Source: Tetracladium setigerum (Eukaryota; Ascomycota; Leotiomycetes; Helotiales). From it: a stretch of DNA of 64,000 nucleotides. Positions 45,481 through 55,677 of the stretch are shown piece after piece. Below the pieces are notes generated by a model that was given only the letters and a program-made list of their open reading frames with translations, was not told the DNA's origin and did no database searches. Each line of letters opens with the position of its first letter. Position 1 is the first letter of the stretch. Location of the stretch: positions 715,300 through 779,299 of the forward strand of contig PZJY01000004.1 in NCBI GenBank assembly GCA_031472005.1. Reading direction: 5' to 3'. The position numbers and the translations under genes are program-made.

Positions 45481-46683
45481 TTCTGAAGTCGCTCCTGTCT
45501 TCGCAGCTTCACGTCGATTACGATTTAAAAAACCTACCGTGGATGATATGTTGAGATAAGTGAAGACCTAGCTTGAAAATACAATAATCTGTGCCCTGGC
45601 AGCAGTGGCTCTGCGACTATTGCCAAGCGTCGATACACCACGAGGCATTGCATTTGGGGTGCTTGGTTTCGCTTGACGAGGGTCTACTTTGCAGATTTTT
45701 AAGCAGCATCAAGATTCTACTGACAGACACTTGGGAATAAACTTCATTTATTTACCCTCCTGAGCACCTCTTAGCCTAACTACTCTAAAAATTGCAACCG
45801 CGTAGCCTCTCTTTGCCTTTCCACCCTTATGAGCCCTATTCTCCCTCACTCCTGCCAATCCCGTCCAGGCGGCCGGCTCTCAACCTTTTAAGAGAAGCTT
45901 GCCATAACAACCGTTGCAGCGAAGGTCGTTCCATTGCTTGCGGTATGTAGCCGCAAGCTTCGATGTCTTCTCCTCGGTGCAACGGCCACATGTGAAAAGG
46001 GTGGAGGAAGAGAGCCGATGCAATGTCAGGTCTCCTTTAGAATCGTAAACCTTGATAACTACGAATTTGGAGGGTGGTGCTTAGGTCTGATCGCTGTCCC
46101 TTTGTGGGACAGCAGAGTCATCGTGGCTGTTAAGGGATTCGGAAGCCATAGTTCGGTGTCGATTAGCATATAAGAGTGTGGTAACACGAAGTTGTTTACG
46201 CTAGCAATTGTCCCTGGGTCTATGATAAATTAGAAGTTTGAATTCCATTTACTTTCTGTAGGTAGAACTACGTGAATAGGTCCGTTACCTAAACATATCT
46301 TTTCTCGAAGTATGAAGTATTGTTAACCCTAGCGGCGAGAATTGGCGATGACAGAAGATAACTCCGTCAAATCTCAATATTCCAAAATGCGGGTATGGGA
46401 GAGGCGGGCACTCGTCTATTTAAATTTTCTAGGCAATAACCACATGCAAAGATCTTGAGAGCTCATGTCACCGGGTCATTGGACGACAGTGTAAAGTTGC
46501 AGTCACACGGGTTCCGAAGGACAAGGAGAGAAAGGCGGGATAGTGCGGGGTAATTGGACTATCACCTGTGGTTAAATGAACCATTTGCCTGTCGTCAACC
46601 TCAAATTAACCCCCCTGTGAATTGCCGTGCTCTTCGCTTTACTTTTCTATTCCACTAAAGGCCTAGCACATTATACATACACC
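45481..46683. other. Intergenic stretch, nothing recognised
   Basis: The first ~200 bases may be more of the OrsD relic's 3' end. A plus-strand frame at 45934-46173 has no ATG or motif. No gene called. Confidence 0.4.
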
Positions 46684-47168
46684 ATGAGGGACAAGAATGC
46701 AGCGAGGGGCAAAGTCTGTCACTTCAAAAACAACTCAGAATGGAGTAGCGAAGTTGTGCAGCAGGTGCACTTATCATCGCAATACCGATCTCATATGGTG
46801 GTTATCCTAGGAAAAGCATTAGAGAGACCTCCTGGCTGGGTCAGGATTGTTACAGTTCGCGTTTTTCTGCTCATACACTAGAACTCTTCTAACTTGATCA
46901 GGTCACATCAACTTTACCTCCGACTTTCGACCCGAATCACTACCTTCCTATACACCCTACAAGAAAATTCCAGAAGGGTGGTATACAATTGAAACTATAT
47001 GGAACTTTCGAGGGACAAACCAATTTACGTTTACTATCATACGTAAGGATCGACAAGGTTAAAGAGGTGCCATTAGAGATCTTGAGTGAAATCATTAGAG
47101 ATGACGGGTTTGGTGTAATGCTCCAGGAGAAATCATTTAGTACTTTACAGACTTGTTTGCGAAGATAA
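46684..47168 (+). CDS. Small hypothetical protein, two exons
   Basis: Exons 46684-46839 and 46902-47168 joined by a 62-nt intron (donor GTCAGG, branch CTAACT, acceptor GATCAG), phase 0; 140 residues. The first exon is basic with KVCHFKNNSEWSSEVV; the second has FQKGGIQLKLYGTFEGQTNL, RLLSYVRIDKVKEVPLEIL and a short Leu-rich end. No domain recognised. It is convergent with the small minus-strand gene at 47269-47583. Confidence 0.42.
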
Positions 47169-47268
47169 GCTGTCGAAACAGGACGGTAAAGGTACAAAGG
47201 TTTTTGTAGAGCACAGGGATCGTTGAGTTCTCGGTCAAAACTGTCTCGACCGGTGTTATTCGGAGTAA

Positions 47269-47583
47269 TTACAACGGAGTCAAGCTGATTGCGAAAGAGG
47301 AGTTGGTCTTGAAGTTGCGTACGGAGTTGATCTCAAGAGAGGTTGAAGTTGTGATTCTTCTTGAAGAATCTGAATGCGAGAAGTCGTATTTGGCTATGCT
47401 TGCGGAGGTGTTTGCGGAGGAGAAACGGGACGTTGTGGAGAGATCTGGGCCGACCTGTAAAGAGGAACGTTGCAGAGGTGTTGAAAGAAGTATAGGACTC
47501 TCGGAGACTTGAATCTGTTCAGGCGCATTGATTTTCCGAGCCTTGACCTTCTGTGCCTTCTTCTCTTTCACTGTCTTTTCCAT
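47269..47583 (-). CDS. Small basic hypothetical protein
   Basis: A 104-residue frame from ATG 47583. The N-terminus is Lys-rich (MEKTVKEKKAQKVKARKI) and the middle is Ser/Thr-rich, probably disordered. No homology recognised. It is convergent with the preceding gene, ~100 bp apart. A real gene is plausible but unsupported by splice or domain evidence. Confidence 0.33.
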   Translation of the reverse strand: MEKTVKEKKAQKVKARKINAPEQIQVSESPILLSTPLQRSSLQVGPDLSTTSRFSSANTSASIAKYDFSHSDSSRRITTSTSLEINSVRNFKTNSSFAISLTPL

Positions 47584-47826
47584 AACAATGTACAGTCAGT
47601 CTATTGAGAGATTTTGTGTGTCGATAGTGTAATGGTCTGGTATTATGGATATTATTTGAGATCTATAGTGGTCTCCTAATAGCCTATTTAGACGCTACTA
47701 CAAGCACTTCCTAAACAAACCAATCTCCATTGAAATTTACTAGAATTACAGGTTGACATGAACCCTCCCACTCTTTCCTATATCAATAGGTCTCGCTCCG
47801 CTCTCTTTCTCTGCTTGAAGCTTGCC

Positions 47827-48428
47827 ATGTCAGGTAACTCCCCTAAATCGTCCAGTGAACCTTCCCTCAAGCACTTTCTTCTAGCGAGCATCCGAATCTT
47901 CGTATGCCTTCCAAGATAGTAATGACTTAGCTTCTAGTATAGCGAATCCAACCTTTTCTGGATGTTTCTATACCTCCACCAGAAAGACACCCTGGGTTTG
48001 TTTCGCCTGGGTCGATGCAGCGAGCATTTTGAATCGCAAGTAGTCCTCTTCGTGAATATCGCTCAGGTATTGAATCACGAATAAAACTGTCTGATGACTT
48101 CGTGCAGCCTGTAAATAAATGTATGAGCCGTGATCTCTCTAGATGATGTTCCTAAACTAATGGAAATATAGCGAGGCAACCTACAGGTTTTAATCCAGCT
48201 GGTACTTCAAGACCCACACTTTCAACCATATCAATTCTAGTTTCCCGTGGGGACTACGTCGTCCTCAAACAGCGAGGCATCCAAGCCCAAGAGACCAACG
48301 GGCGCGACATTCTTCCCGAAGCTGCAGTGCACGACCGAGAAGCACCTATTCCAACGTTCGTAATTTCACCAAGAAGCAAATGGGGAGTTGAGAAATATTA
48401 CCCCAACAAGGCGAGAAGTGCCGCTTGA
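47827..48428 (+). CDS. Possible multi-exon hypothetical gene, structure unresolved
   Basis: The best-supported piece is 48172-48428: TGFNPAGTSRPTLSTISILV, then SRGDYVVLKQRGIQAQ and PTFVISPRSKWGVEKYYPNK, ending at a TGA. It is preceded by a good intron (donor GTATGA near 48120, acceptor AAATATAG) that joins IESRIKLSDDFVQPVNKS in frame. Further upstream VSIPPPERHPGFVSPGSMQR is coding-like but separated by a TGA and a frame change. ATG 47827 with a GTAACT donor is a candidate first exon. I do not recognise the family. Minus-strand frames here are also open, so orientation is probable but not certain. Confidence 0.33.
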
Positions 48429-48459
48429 GTCTCACGAATATGGAAACAAATTTGCTAGA

Positions 48460-49205
48460 TCAAGTATACCGAAAACTGTCCAGTTTGTGAGCTCGGGAGT
48501 TGAGGAAGTGTTGAGAAAGCGCTTGTTGACTTGAAAAGCGTCGGGCGCAGCTATTGCAATCTAGCGTATGAGCTCGGGAGTGGCGGAAGTGTTGAGAAAG
48601 CGCTTGTTGACTTGAAAAGCGTCGGGCGCAGCTATTGCAATCTAGCGTATGAGCTCGGGAGTGGCGGAAGTGTTGAGAAAGCGCTTCTTGACTTGGAAAG
48701 CGTCGGGCGCAGCTATTGCAATCTAGCGTATGAGCTCGGGAGTGGCGGAAGTGTTGAGAAAGCGCTTCTTGACTTGGAAAGCGTCGGGCGCAGCTATTGC
48801 AATCTAGCGTATGAGCTCGGGAGTGGCGGAAGTGTTGAGAAAGCGCTTCTTGACTTGGAAAGCGTCGGGCGCAGCTATTGCAATCTAGCATATGAGATCG
48901 GGAGTGGCGGAAGTGTTGGGAAAGCGCTTGTTGACTTGGAAAGTGTCGTGCGCAGTCATCACACGTGTGTGTATACTTGCTCAAATAGCCGCTTCCCTCT
49001 GCTCGACGCCCTCGGGTAGCCCCCCGACATCTGATAAATTCACACGTTGTATCACGCATATTTGCCTCGTCCATGACCATTCATCCTTTGTATCACGAGA
49101 TAAGGGCTCATCGCTGTGTGAGCTTGCTGCTGTGTTGATATATTCATCCCATGGGATGTCTTCAACGCTTTCTCGAGTTGTAACTGTGTCATCTTCTGTA
49201 GTCAT
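48460..49205 (-). CDS. C2H2 zinc-finger array protein (six near-identical fingers)
   Basis: The finger region (48460-48964) contains six tandem 27-residue units with C-x2-C-x12-H-x6-H spacing: one CDDCARHFPSQQALSQHF, three identical CNSCARRFPSQEALSQHF, and two CNSCARRFSSQQALSQHF variants. Read directly, the frame starts at ATG 49080. A better start is ATG 49205 (MTTEDDTVTTRESVEDIPWD), which joins the fingers if the C6 run at 49020-49025 is one base short; this gives 248 residues with an acidic N-terminus. C2H2 fingers with a long His spacing bind nucleic acid or protein; the target is unknown. The gene lies 65 bp downstream of, and in the same orientation as, the Cys/His-cluster gene. Confidence 0.66.
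48530..48957. repeat. 81-bp coding tandem repeat encoding the zinc-finger units
   Basis: Five to six copies of an 81-bp unit, recognisable by GCGTCGGGCGCAGCTATTGC and GTGTTGAGAAAGCGCTT. The central copies are almost identical at DNA level, including silent positions, while outer copies carry several substitutions. This pattern indicates recent unequal exchange or slippage, not selection on protein alone. The period equals 27 codons, so copy-number change keeps frame. Confidence 0.9.
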
Positions 49206-49270
49206 AACTTTAAGAGACCACCAAATATCTAGATCGTCCTCTTTGCATAATTAGTTGGCGCACATGAGCC

Positions 49271-50176
49271 TCAATCACTAGTAAATAACATACGCTGGAA
49301 ATCATCCAAAAGATTCAGTTCGGGATCTTCGAGGTCATTTATTGGTTGAGAAGCAATCTCGATTGCAACGGATTGAACAACCGAGCCACGCGTGCCTTGA
49401 CAAAGCAATGTTGTTAGCGGTAGATCCTTCCATGTGTAGACTCGATACTTACCTGTTGTCACGGTTCCGCACGAAGTGGTGGGATTACGTTTAGAGTGAC
49501 CAAGGCCTGAATTCGGATTTCGCCCAGGACAAGGACAGTCACACTATATTAAAGTTAAATGTGAATGTGAACGGTACATAGTTGAAGCACACTTTGACCT
49601 TTTTAAGACGGTGTTCGTCACAAGCTAGTCCTCTTTTCGCTGCCACAATCGCTGCCTCTACTTTACTATACTTACGTCTCCTGCGTTTTGGCTGCGAACC
49701 GGCACCGTTAGGATTCCAATGAATGATTTCGAGAGTACCCTGTGGCTGGGTAGAAGGGGTTGTTGTAACAATTGCGACGGACGGCTTTAATTGTTGTATT
49801 TCTACGGCTCCTTGCTGATGTATCGTTGAATTTGTGTTTTGGGATACTTCAGGCAAGTAGAGTTCCTTTTTTGGCAGAAAAATTGAGATTTCGGATCGCG
49901 TTGTAGCAGACTGTAATTCTTTTAGAGTTCCGCAAGAACTGATATCAAGGGGGGGTCTTATACTGTAGTCATACAAAACTTTCTGATGGCAGCTTGTAAC
50001 ATGCCTTCGAGTTCTTTTTCAGTTGGAAAGTGATAGCTTAAAGCAAACGCAAGTTCGCTAGTCCCGAGCGGAGGCGACCACTGAGGCATACCATCGTTGC
50101 TAAAAGAGAGACTGTAGTGAGGTGGCTTGAACGCTACAACTCCTTCTTTGGAGCAGTTATTCGAGTAGCTAGCCAT
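49271..50176 (-). CDS. Hypothetical protein with a Cys/His cluster (possible zinc-binding)
   Basis: Exons 50176-49593, 49543-49453 and 49395-49271, introns of 49 and 57 nt; 266 residues. After a Pro/Gln-rich half comes a basic stretch (SQPKRRRRKYSKVEAAIVAA) and then, across the first splice, ACDEHRLKKVK joined to CDCPCPGRNP, giving C-x2-H-x6-C-x-C-x-C. This resembles the compact Cys clusters after an Arg-rich helix in fungal nuclear proteins, but it is not a canonical Zn2Cys6 motif. Exon 1 needs one extra T at the T4 run (49975-49978) to keep frame; all other phases then agree. ATG 50176 is the first true ATG. DNA binding is inference. Confidence 0.52.
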
Positions 50177-50959
50177 TGGACAGACGTCAAAACCAATCAC
50201 ATAGGATGTAAATGTTGCAGATAAAATTAATGGTAAAAGAACTCTCACACACGAGATGGAGGGAAGGTTCAGATTGAGCAATATTTATGTTGCCTGAAGC
50301 TTAGAGGTGGGAGCACGGTTTCCCCTTTGGTCAACGAAACACGCTAGTACTGATTCTTCACCGAGTAGAGATCACGTGACTCGCCATCATTTCTCGAGCA
50401 GAGTACGATACAGTACTCATGGCCGATTAGACGCTACATATCTCCTAGAATGATGACGCTACCTCTTATGTGATGCCCCATTTTCGACGAAATTGTGAAA
50501 TTCACGTAACGTGATTGGTTCAACTGTCACCGAGTTAGCACGTTTCCGGCGAAATTGTTTTCGGTGAAATTGTGATAACCCTAAACCCTACCTAATTCTC
50601 TACTTCCCTTGGGAAGACGCCTTCTAACTCGAATCTCGTGATGTTTCGTATAATCCTATTTATAAGGTAATAGTCTACTACCCTCTATAGCTCTTGTATT
50701 GTTCCGGGCCTCCGAAGTCAAGAACGACACCTCCGAGCAAAGCTACACTAACTTACTGGTGACACGCTTAAAACAACGGTCCAGCTACTTACTAGCTATA
50801 ACCTGTGGACTATAGAAGAGCTACCGGAGTATAAGCCTAGAGCTAGGGACAAGTGTAGGTTAATCGAGCACCTTGCAAGCTATAATAGCTTCTACTGTCT
50901 ATAGCTAGAGTGTGATTTCTCTACGCGCTACTACCTTAGGATAAGGGAGTATATGTCTG
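50177..50959. other. Intergenic, CTAG/TATAG-rich decayed repeat sequence
   Basis: 50700-50950 is full of CTAG, TATAG and AGCTA words and lacks open frames, as expected of an old, heavily mutated transposon. No family can be assigned. Confidence 0.45.
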
Positions 50960-51055
50960 TGTTGGGAAACTGGCAATTATAAATCGGGATAACCTGATGG
51001 ACATTGTTTCACGACTCAAGACTTCGGAACTAGAAGTGAGTCGTACATGTTATGA
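50960..51055 (+). repeat. LTR-like fragment, inverted copy at 61298-61393
   Basis: Begins TGTTGGGAAAC and contains AATCGGGATAACCTGA and TTTCACGACTCAAGACTT. About 90 bp match the minus strand at 61393-61298. The TG start and GGGAA are typical of copia LTR ends, but no partner LTR or internal region is seen, so this is a fragment. Confidence 0.5.
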
Positions 51056-51360
51056 ACGATTCCCTTAATGTTAATGCCGGTACCCAATGCCCCGGTGGCA
51101 ACAATCTAACCTCCCCCTTCTAATATCCACTGCTGCAACACCTCTCCCTTCTGGTCGGCCTTTGCTCGATAAAACGAACACCCTGCTCCTTGCCCATAGA
51201 AGAAGACCAAAGACGCGGCGAGTTTTAGGCGAGAGACATTGCGCCACACACACGTGCGCATGCGCCACACCACTACTGGTCCTGTAAGCGCGCAGCAGCC
51301 TTCTCAATTGTGACAACGCAAATCCTCGACATCACTTGCAACTTCCTATACACACCGACC

Positions 51361-52226
51361 ATGTCAGCACAAAAGAACTCATCGATGGCCCATCGCCCGG
51401 TTTTAGGGGATTCCGCACCGGCGACTATTGGCCACGTAAAGGGCGAATTTGCCAACCTAGACGTACACTTAACCTCTCAATTTGCTTCTCAATACCAATT
51501 CCATAAAGACGTCGCCACCCGGTTCACATCAAACATCGAGAAGCTACGCCAAAGCCTACTCGACTTCATCAAGAAGACAGACCGAAGGCTTGATGGATTG
51601 TTGTTGGTGAATCGAAACCGCTTGGCCAGCCGACCATTTCACCAAGTCTGGAGTCTGCGGACAGCTGATGGCAGAACCCCCCAATATTACCCTCGAACTG
51701 TTGCCATGTTCTGGAAGTTGAAAGAACCGAGAAATAGTAAGTCCGCAGAGTGGTGTATCATTGCCCTGCTAATATGATGATAGGATCAAAATTAGCATCA
51801 CTTCTGCAGTCCTACGACTACACTGATTTCGAAATCTGGGAGGAGTATGATGACATGGGGGAACCAATCGAACGGTCACAACTACATATATTCCCTACGA
51901 ACATATCGCCCCTCGAACATTGTGTTAACATGCATCCCGAGAGGGCGCACAAGGCGCTTGCGGACATTCTTGGACTTGAATACAATAACGTTCGCCGTGA
52001 GATGGAAACACTCCAGAATTATGTGGCCAAGAATGCGACTGGAAGCAAGAGGGCAAATGACATGGATGGGAACATACATTCCGGTCAGCCATCAAAACAA
52101 GCCAAAGTGACGATTTCGGACAATTCGTCCCTCACGGAAGAAATCCATCGAGGTGAACCTGGAGACTACAAGCAAACACAAATGTCGTCTACATCTGCAC
52201 CAGACACATCATCGGAAGAAGACTAG
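51361..52226 (+). CDS. Hypothetical protein, two exons
   Basis: Exons 51361-51736 and 51784-52226 with a 47-nt intron (GTAAGT...CTAATATGATGATAG); 272 residues, all in frame. It contains a helical segment (FTSNIEKLRQSLLDFIKKTD), an aromatic-charged middle (LQSYDYTDFEIWEEYDDMGE) and a Ser/Thr-rich acidic tail (TSAPDTSSEED). No domain recognised. A clean open frame, canonical intron and good codon flow support a real gene. Confidence 0.55.
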
Positions 52227-52409
52227 CGATAACGTTGAGTTCGCGTCTCGCATTCAGTGAGATGGAAATATCAATATTCCTGAACTCCAGCACCCTCCCA
52301 CAACTCCCTGCTCGTCATTGCAGCATCGTCACTTTCGCGAAATTATAACTCCGTTGGGACTACACTGGCCTACTCTGGCCTCTTATACTCGTCGTCTGCA
52401 AATCACAAG

Positions 52410-53052
52410 TTGGTGGATTACATTACTGTGTTGCTGCGCCTGCGTCTGTGGACTCGCGTCTTGGAGAGGATCCCCCAAAGAAGAACCGCAATAGAGCAGT
52501 ATCAGAAGCTCATCCAACTTGAGCACATCATCAAGCGCCTAGATACATACATTGGTTCGAACCGCTCAAGAACCAACACCTGTCCCTCCTCCGCGCCCAA
52601 ACAGTTCCCGCTCCAACAATGAGGCCCGCCAGTCTCGCCCAGAAACTTTTGCGAGCGGTCGTGGCGCCCCGAGTAGGTCGAACCAAGGCGGAGGTTGACG
52701 GTCAACTAGCGGTAGCCAGCCTCGAGGCGCTCGGGGTAGAGGAGGTCGATGCCAAGCTTCGGTCATCATTGATCCCATTGCAAATGTGCGCATTGTAGAG
52801 GGAGAGTGGAAAGGGTACATAGGGTTTGGAAAGGCTAATGTGGTTGAAGGTTACTTTAATAGACATGGCGAGCTGGAGTTCGAGGTAATCGGTGTTGATT
52901 ACAAGGGAAACCCAACTGACACCCCGCCTCGCCCTTCATCTGTCAACAATCATGACATCTCGCTGAGAATTCCCTACCGTGAGCTCACTACGATAGTCTT
53001 GAGAGACAAATTAGATGATGACATGCGCCTGCCTAAGGACCAACGACCTTGA
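52410..53052 (+). pseudogene. Disrupted hypothetical gene
   Basis: Plus-strand pieces IEQYQKLIQLEHIIKRLDTY, an RG-rich stretch (SQPRGARGRGGR) and IVEGEWKGYIGFGKANVVEG followed by YFNRHGELEFEVIGVDYKGN form a plausible single protein ending at 53052. They are separated by one frame change near 52555 and one TGA near 52698. I cannot tell whether introns, sequence errors or decay cause this. No family recognised. Confidence 0.35.
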
Positions 53053-53428
53053 GATGAACAGACTCGGTGTGATTTGGGTTGGCGAGCGGCATGATGTGGA
53101 TGGACCGGATACTTTTTGTTTTGCTGGAGGATCACTGTTTGGTTTCGTTGGAGACGCCCTGGAGTCTATAACTAGGCATGCAACATGTGACTAGATAAAC
53201 TTAATGAAAATCATGTCACAACACTTCTAAGCGTTCACGTGTGACATGGAAAGATTTAAATGAATATCATCGCATTGTGTATGAGTAAAGTTTCAATGGT
53301 ATATGACCATTCTATGGAAGAGCACGATTTGTGTTAGCCCGATAATTGTACAATTAGTTTTGGGAGGGGCAATTGTTATCACTGGGGCATCATACCTTCT
53401 TGCTAAGCGCACACAAATTCTATTTCGA
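53053..53428. other. Intergenic, nothing recognised
   Basis: Convergent spacer. No feature seen. Confidence 0.45.
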
Positions 53429-53733
53429 TCACGTTGAATTCATCAACTCTACCAATTCTTTCCACTCCCTTTCCGCCTTGGAAAGCTCCTCCTCTAAGCG
53501 ATGGAGAGCCCTTTGGAGGATATCAATTTCATCCTGAGGGGTGAAGCCGGACGACGCTTTACCTCGAGCAGCCTCTGCTACTCTAGAAGAGGATGACGCA
53601 TTTTCTAGGGCTTTATCGTTCATCGAGGCTAGAGTACTTTCCATTTTGTCCTTTTGCTCCTGGATCCGCTCGCTCAAGCCCCTTTCCGCCTTTGGAGGTC
53701 TTCAAGTCGGGCATCGGTGATTTTTTGTGACAT
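53429..53733 (-). CDS. Small coiled-coil protein (one apparent frameshift)
   Basis: ATG 53733 opens MSQKITDARLEDLQRRKG and then stops. The continuing frame LSERIQEQKDKMESTLASMN runs to 53429 and ends in EIDILQRALHRLEEELSKAE. One extra base in the run 53679-53682 joins them into 101 residues. Heptad-spaced Leu/Ile/Met with Glu/Lys flanks indicates two coiled-coil helices separated by a Ser/Gly linker, probably an oligomerisation module. No known partner; it lies just downstream of the Clr5-type gene, same strand. Confidence 0.5.
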
Positions 53734-53787
53734 CTTGTGAATATTTTAGGCAATATATTCGCTGTTTTATTGATGTACTATCCTACT

Positions 53788-54592
53788 CTACTCTATCTGT
53801 TCTGGGCGCTTTCGATATTGCTTCCATTCGTCGATGTCATATACAATATGCTCAGCAGCCCCGATTTTAATACCCAGAGCAATCAATCTCTTTGGGTCTG
53901 GATTTCTATAGATCAGTCCCAGGTCTATACAATTATCCTTCATCACTTTACAAGCTTCTTGATATGCTGCCTTCTGATCTAGTTCCTCAACTTGTGACTC
54001 CTGCCAAGCACAATACTCTTCGGCTATTTTATCTCGAGGGCCAGAGATATCGAGACGTTTAATTGCAATAGAAGTTGAAGGCACGTCCGCAGCTGGTACT
54101 CTAGTGGGCAAGGACGAACCTGCGATATTCCGATTTGATATAACATCCTTATAGACAGACGAAGAGCTAATCGAAGGAGTTCTTTGGTAAAGTGTCGACA
54201 ATGGTTGTAAAGTAGTGGGGTTGGGATATGAGCCGGAAGTTGGACAATCGTCTCTTCTTACTGGCTGCCTGTACGGAATCAGCTTATAATGTTCTGTTCT
54301 GAAATTCACTAGTGGAATAGAAGAACTCTACCTTTGCTCTACTTTCTCGTCTTCAGCCCATTTTGAAAGCATTGTTCTCAATTGTTTCGGACTAGTGGTG
54401 TTAGCTTTTACAGTCTCTGCGGGCGCTAGAAATATACCTTGGATTAAACCCTTTCTCTTTTTCTGTTATGGCTTCGGTGATATTATCGATATAACTCAAT
54501 GGAATTGGACCCTTTCTCAATGCCATGATCTGGCTTTTCCTCTTCTCCCATTCACGTTCTCGTATAGGTTTTGCTCGTGGATTTCTCTCCAT
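53788..54592 (-). CDS. Clr5-like domain protein
   Basis: Exons 54592-54438, 54391-54332 and 54298-53788. Residues ~8-70 (IREREWEKRKSQIMALRKGP, then EKEKGFNPSPKQLRTMLSKW across the first intron) match the Clr5 pattern: REW...K..I..LY, F..S..QL...L.KW. Clr5 domains occur near the N-terminus of many fungal proteins; in fission yeast Clr5 acts in heterochromatic silencing. The rest is Ser/Pro-rich followed by a helical, acidic C-terminus (EYCAWQESQVEELDQKAAYQ). The second intron is only 33 nt, which is unusually short, so that boundary is tentative. Probably nuclear. Confidence 0.55.
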
Positions 54593-55527
54593 CCTGACTG
54601 TGATCTATTGATTACGACAAAATAGGCGGCAGGGTGTAGTGTATTTAAGTTTCTAATTTATGTGATTAAAAATAGTATTATGAAAGTAAAACCTGGTATC
54701 CAGGTCACTTTTTTCCTACATTCTGCAAACACTTGCCTCGAAAGGCCGTCGCTACGTTAGCATCGCCTTAGAAAGGAAAAGATTAATTTTGTGGGCAATA
54801 AGAGTGATCTTACGATGCATGCCTGCCATTAAAGGTCAACACTCCTTCCTCTATGTGACCTGTGGAAGTAAATAATGACATTTGTGGGCAGTTCTCGAAT
54901 GCAGTTGCTTTATTTATAATGCCTTTACAAGTAAATGATGGCTTTCGTAGGCAACGAGAGTGATTGCAGAGCATACACCTGCCTTCCAAGGTCAGCACTC
55001 CATATTGTCTTTACGAAAAAATGATGACTTTCGTGGGCATCCCTCCAGGGTGTAGCTTTTTGAAGCATTCTATGTCCCCTTCAATGGGATTAGAGAACGA
55101 GACCACTCCAAAGTATGTATGCGTTCTTGTCCACGGAGGGGCGATCCTTTACGGCGTATAAACATGTTCTTAAGTTCCTTATTGGTCCCCTTTTTCTCTA
55201 CGTTGTATCGTAGCCAATGGGCTGATAGTAATCATGCTGACTTTACGAGTTTCAAGGACGCCTTCTGGCCTTAGGCTACATACTACGAGAGCAACAAACA
55301 ACTAACCTGATTTTCTCTAGTGCTAACTTCAATGTCTTGGCGTTGTGGCTTGAATAAAGACAAAGAGTCTTAAAGAGGAAGGCGGTTTCGAAGCCCACTG
55401 TATTCAGGATGTAAAGGGGGATCTCAGGTGGTCATCCAGAACTGTCTCAACAGAACACGCGAATGGCAGATCTCTGAGGTCATTCTGATCAAGGTTCTAC
55501 TCGCCTTCAGTGCCTGGCCGGAGTAAG
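54593..55527. other. Intergenic with direct duplication and MITE-like right half
   Basis: 54785-54885 and 54942-55045 are diverged direct repeats about 157 bp apart (GTGGGCAATAAGAGTGAT against GTAGGCAACGAGAGTGAT; GGTCAACACTCC against GGTCAGCACTCC). About 55290-55401 resembles the right half of MITE family 2, ending CACTGTA. No gene seen. Confidence 0.45.
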
Positions 55528-55677
55528 TTACCTGAGTACTGCTTCCATCGAGGGTCGTCCGCGTGCACGATGATAGAGCGTGGAATGGGGGACGTCGCCA
55601 TGATCTGCAAGAGCACGGTATGATGTAGGCACGCCAGGAGGCACGCCTCGCGCGAGGACGCGACTGGCTTCGTCCAT
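55528..55677 (-). pseudogene. Pogo/CENP-B-type transposase, N-terminal exon stub
   Basis: From ATG 55677: MDEASRVLARGVPPGVPTSY, RALADHGDVPHSTLYHRARG and RPSMEA, then a GTAACT donor-like site. The RA.A...DVP.STL.HR..GR.S.E pattern is the psq/CENP-B helix-turn-helix found at the start of fungal pogo-like transposases. No DDE catalytic domain follows. A more degenerate relative lies at 15120-15322. Confidence 0.6.

Noticed and set aside
48530..48957. Regularly spaced repeat considered as a CRISPR array
   Set aside because: Units are contiguous, coding and without unique spacers, in a eukaryotic chromosome.
48531..49019. 162-residue plus-strand frame with tandem KSVGRSYCNLAYELGSGGSV units
   Set aside because: It is the reverse strand of the 81-bp zinc-finger repeat. 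The minus-strand reading gives regular C2H2 spacing, so the plus frame is a shadow.
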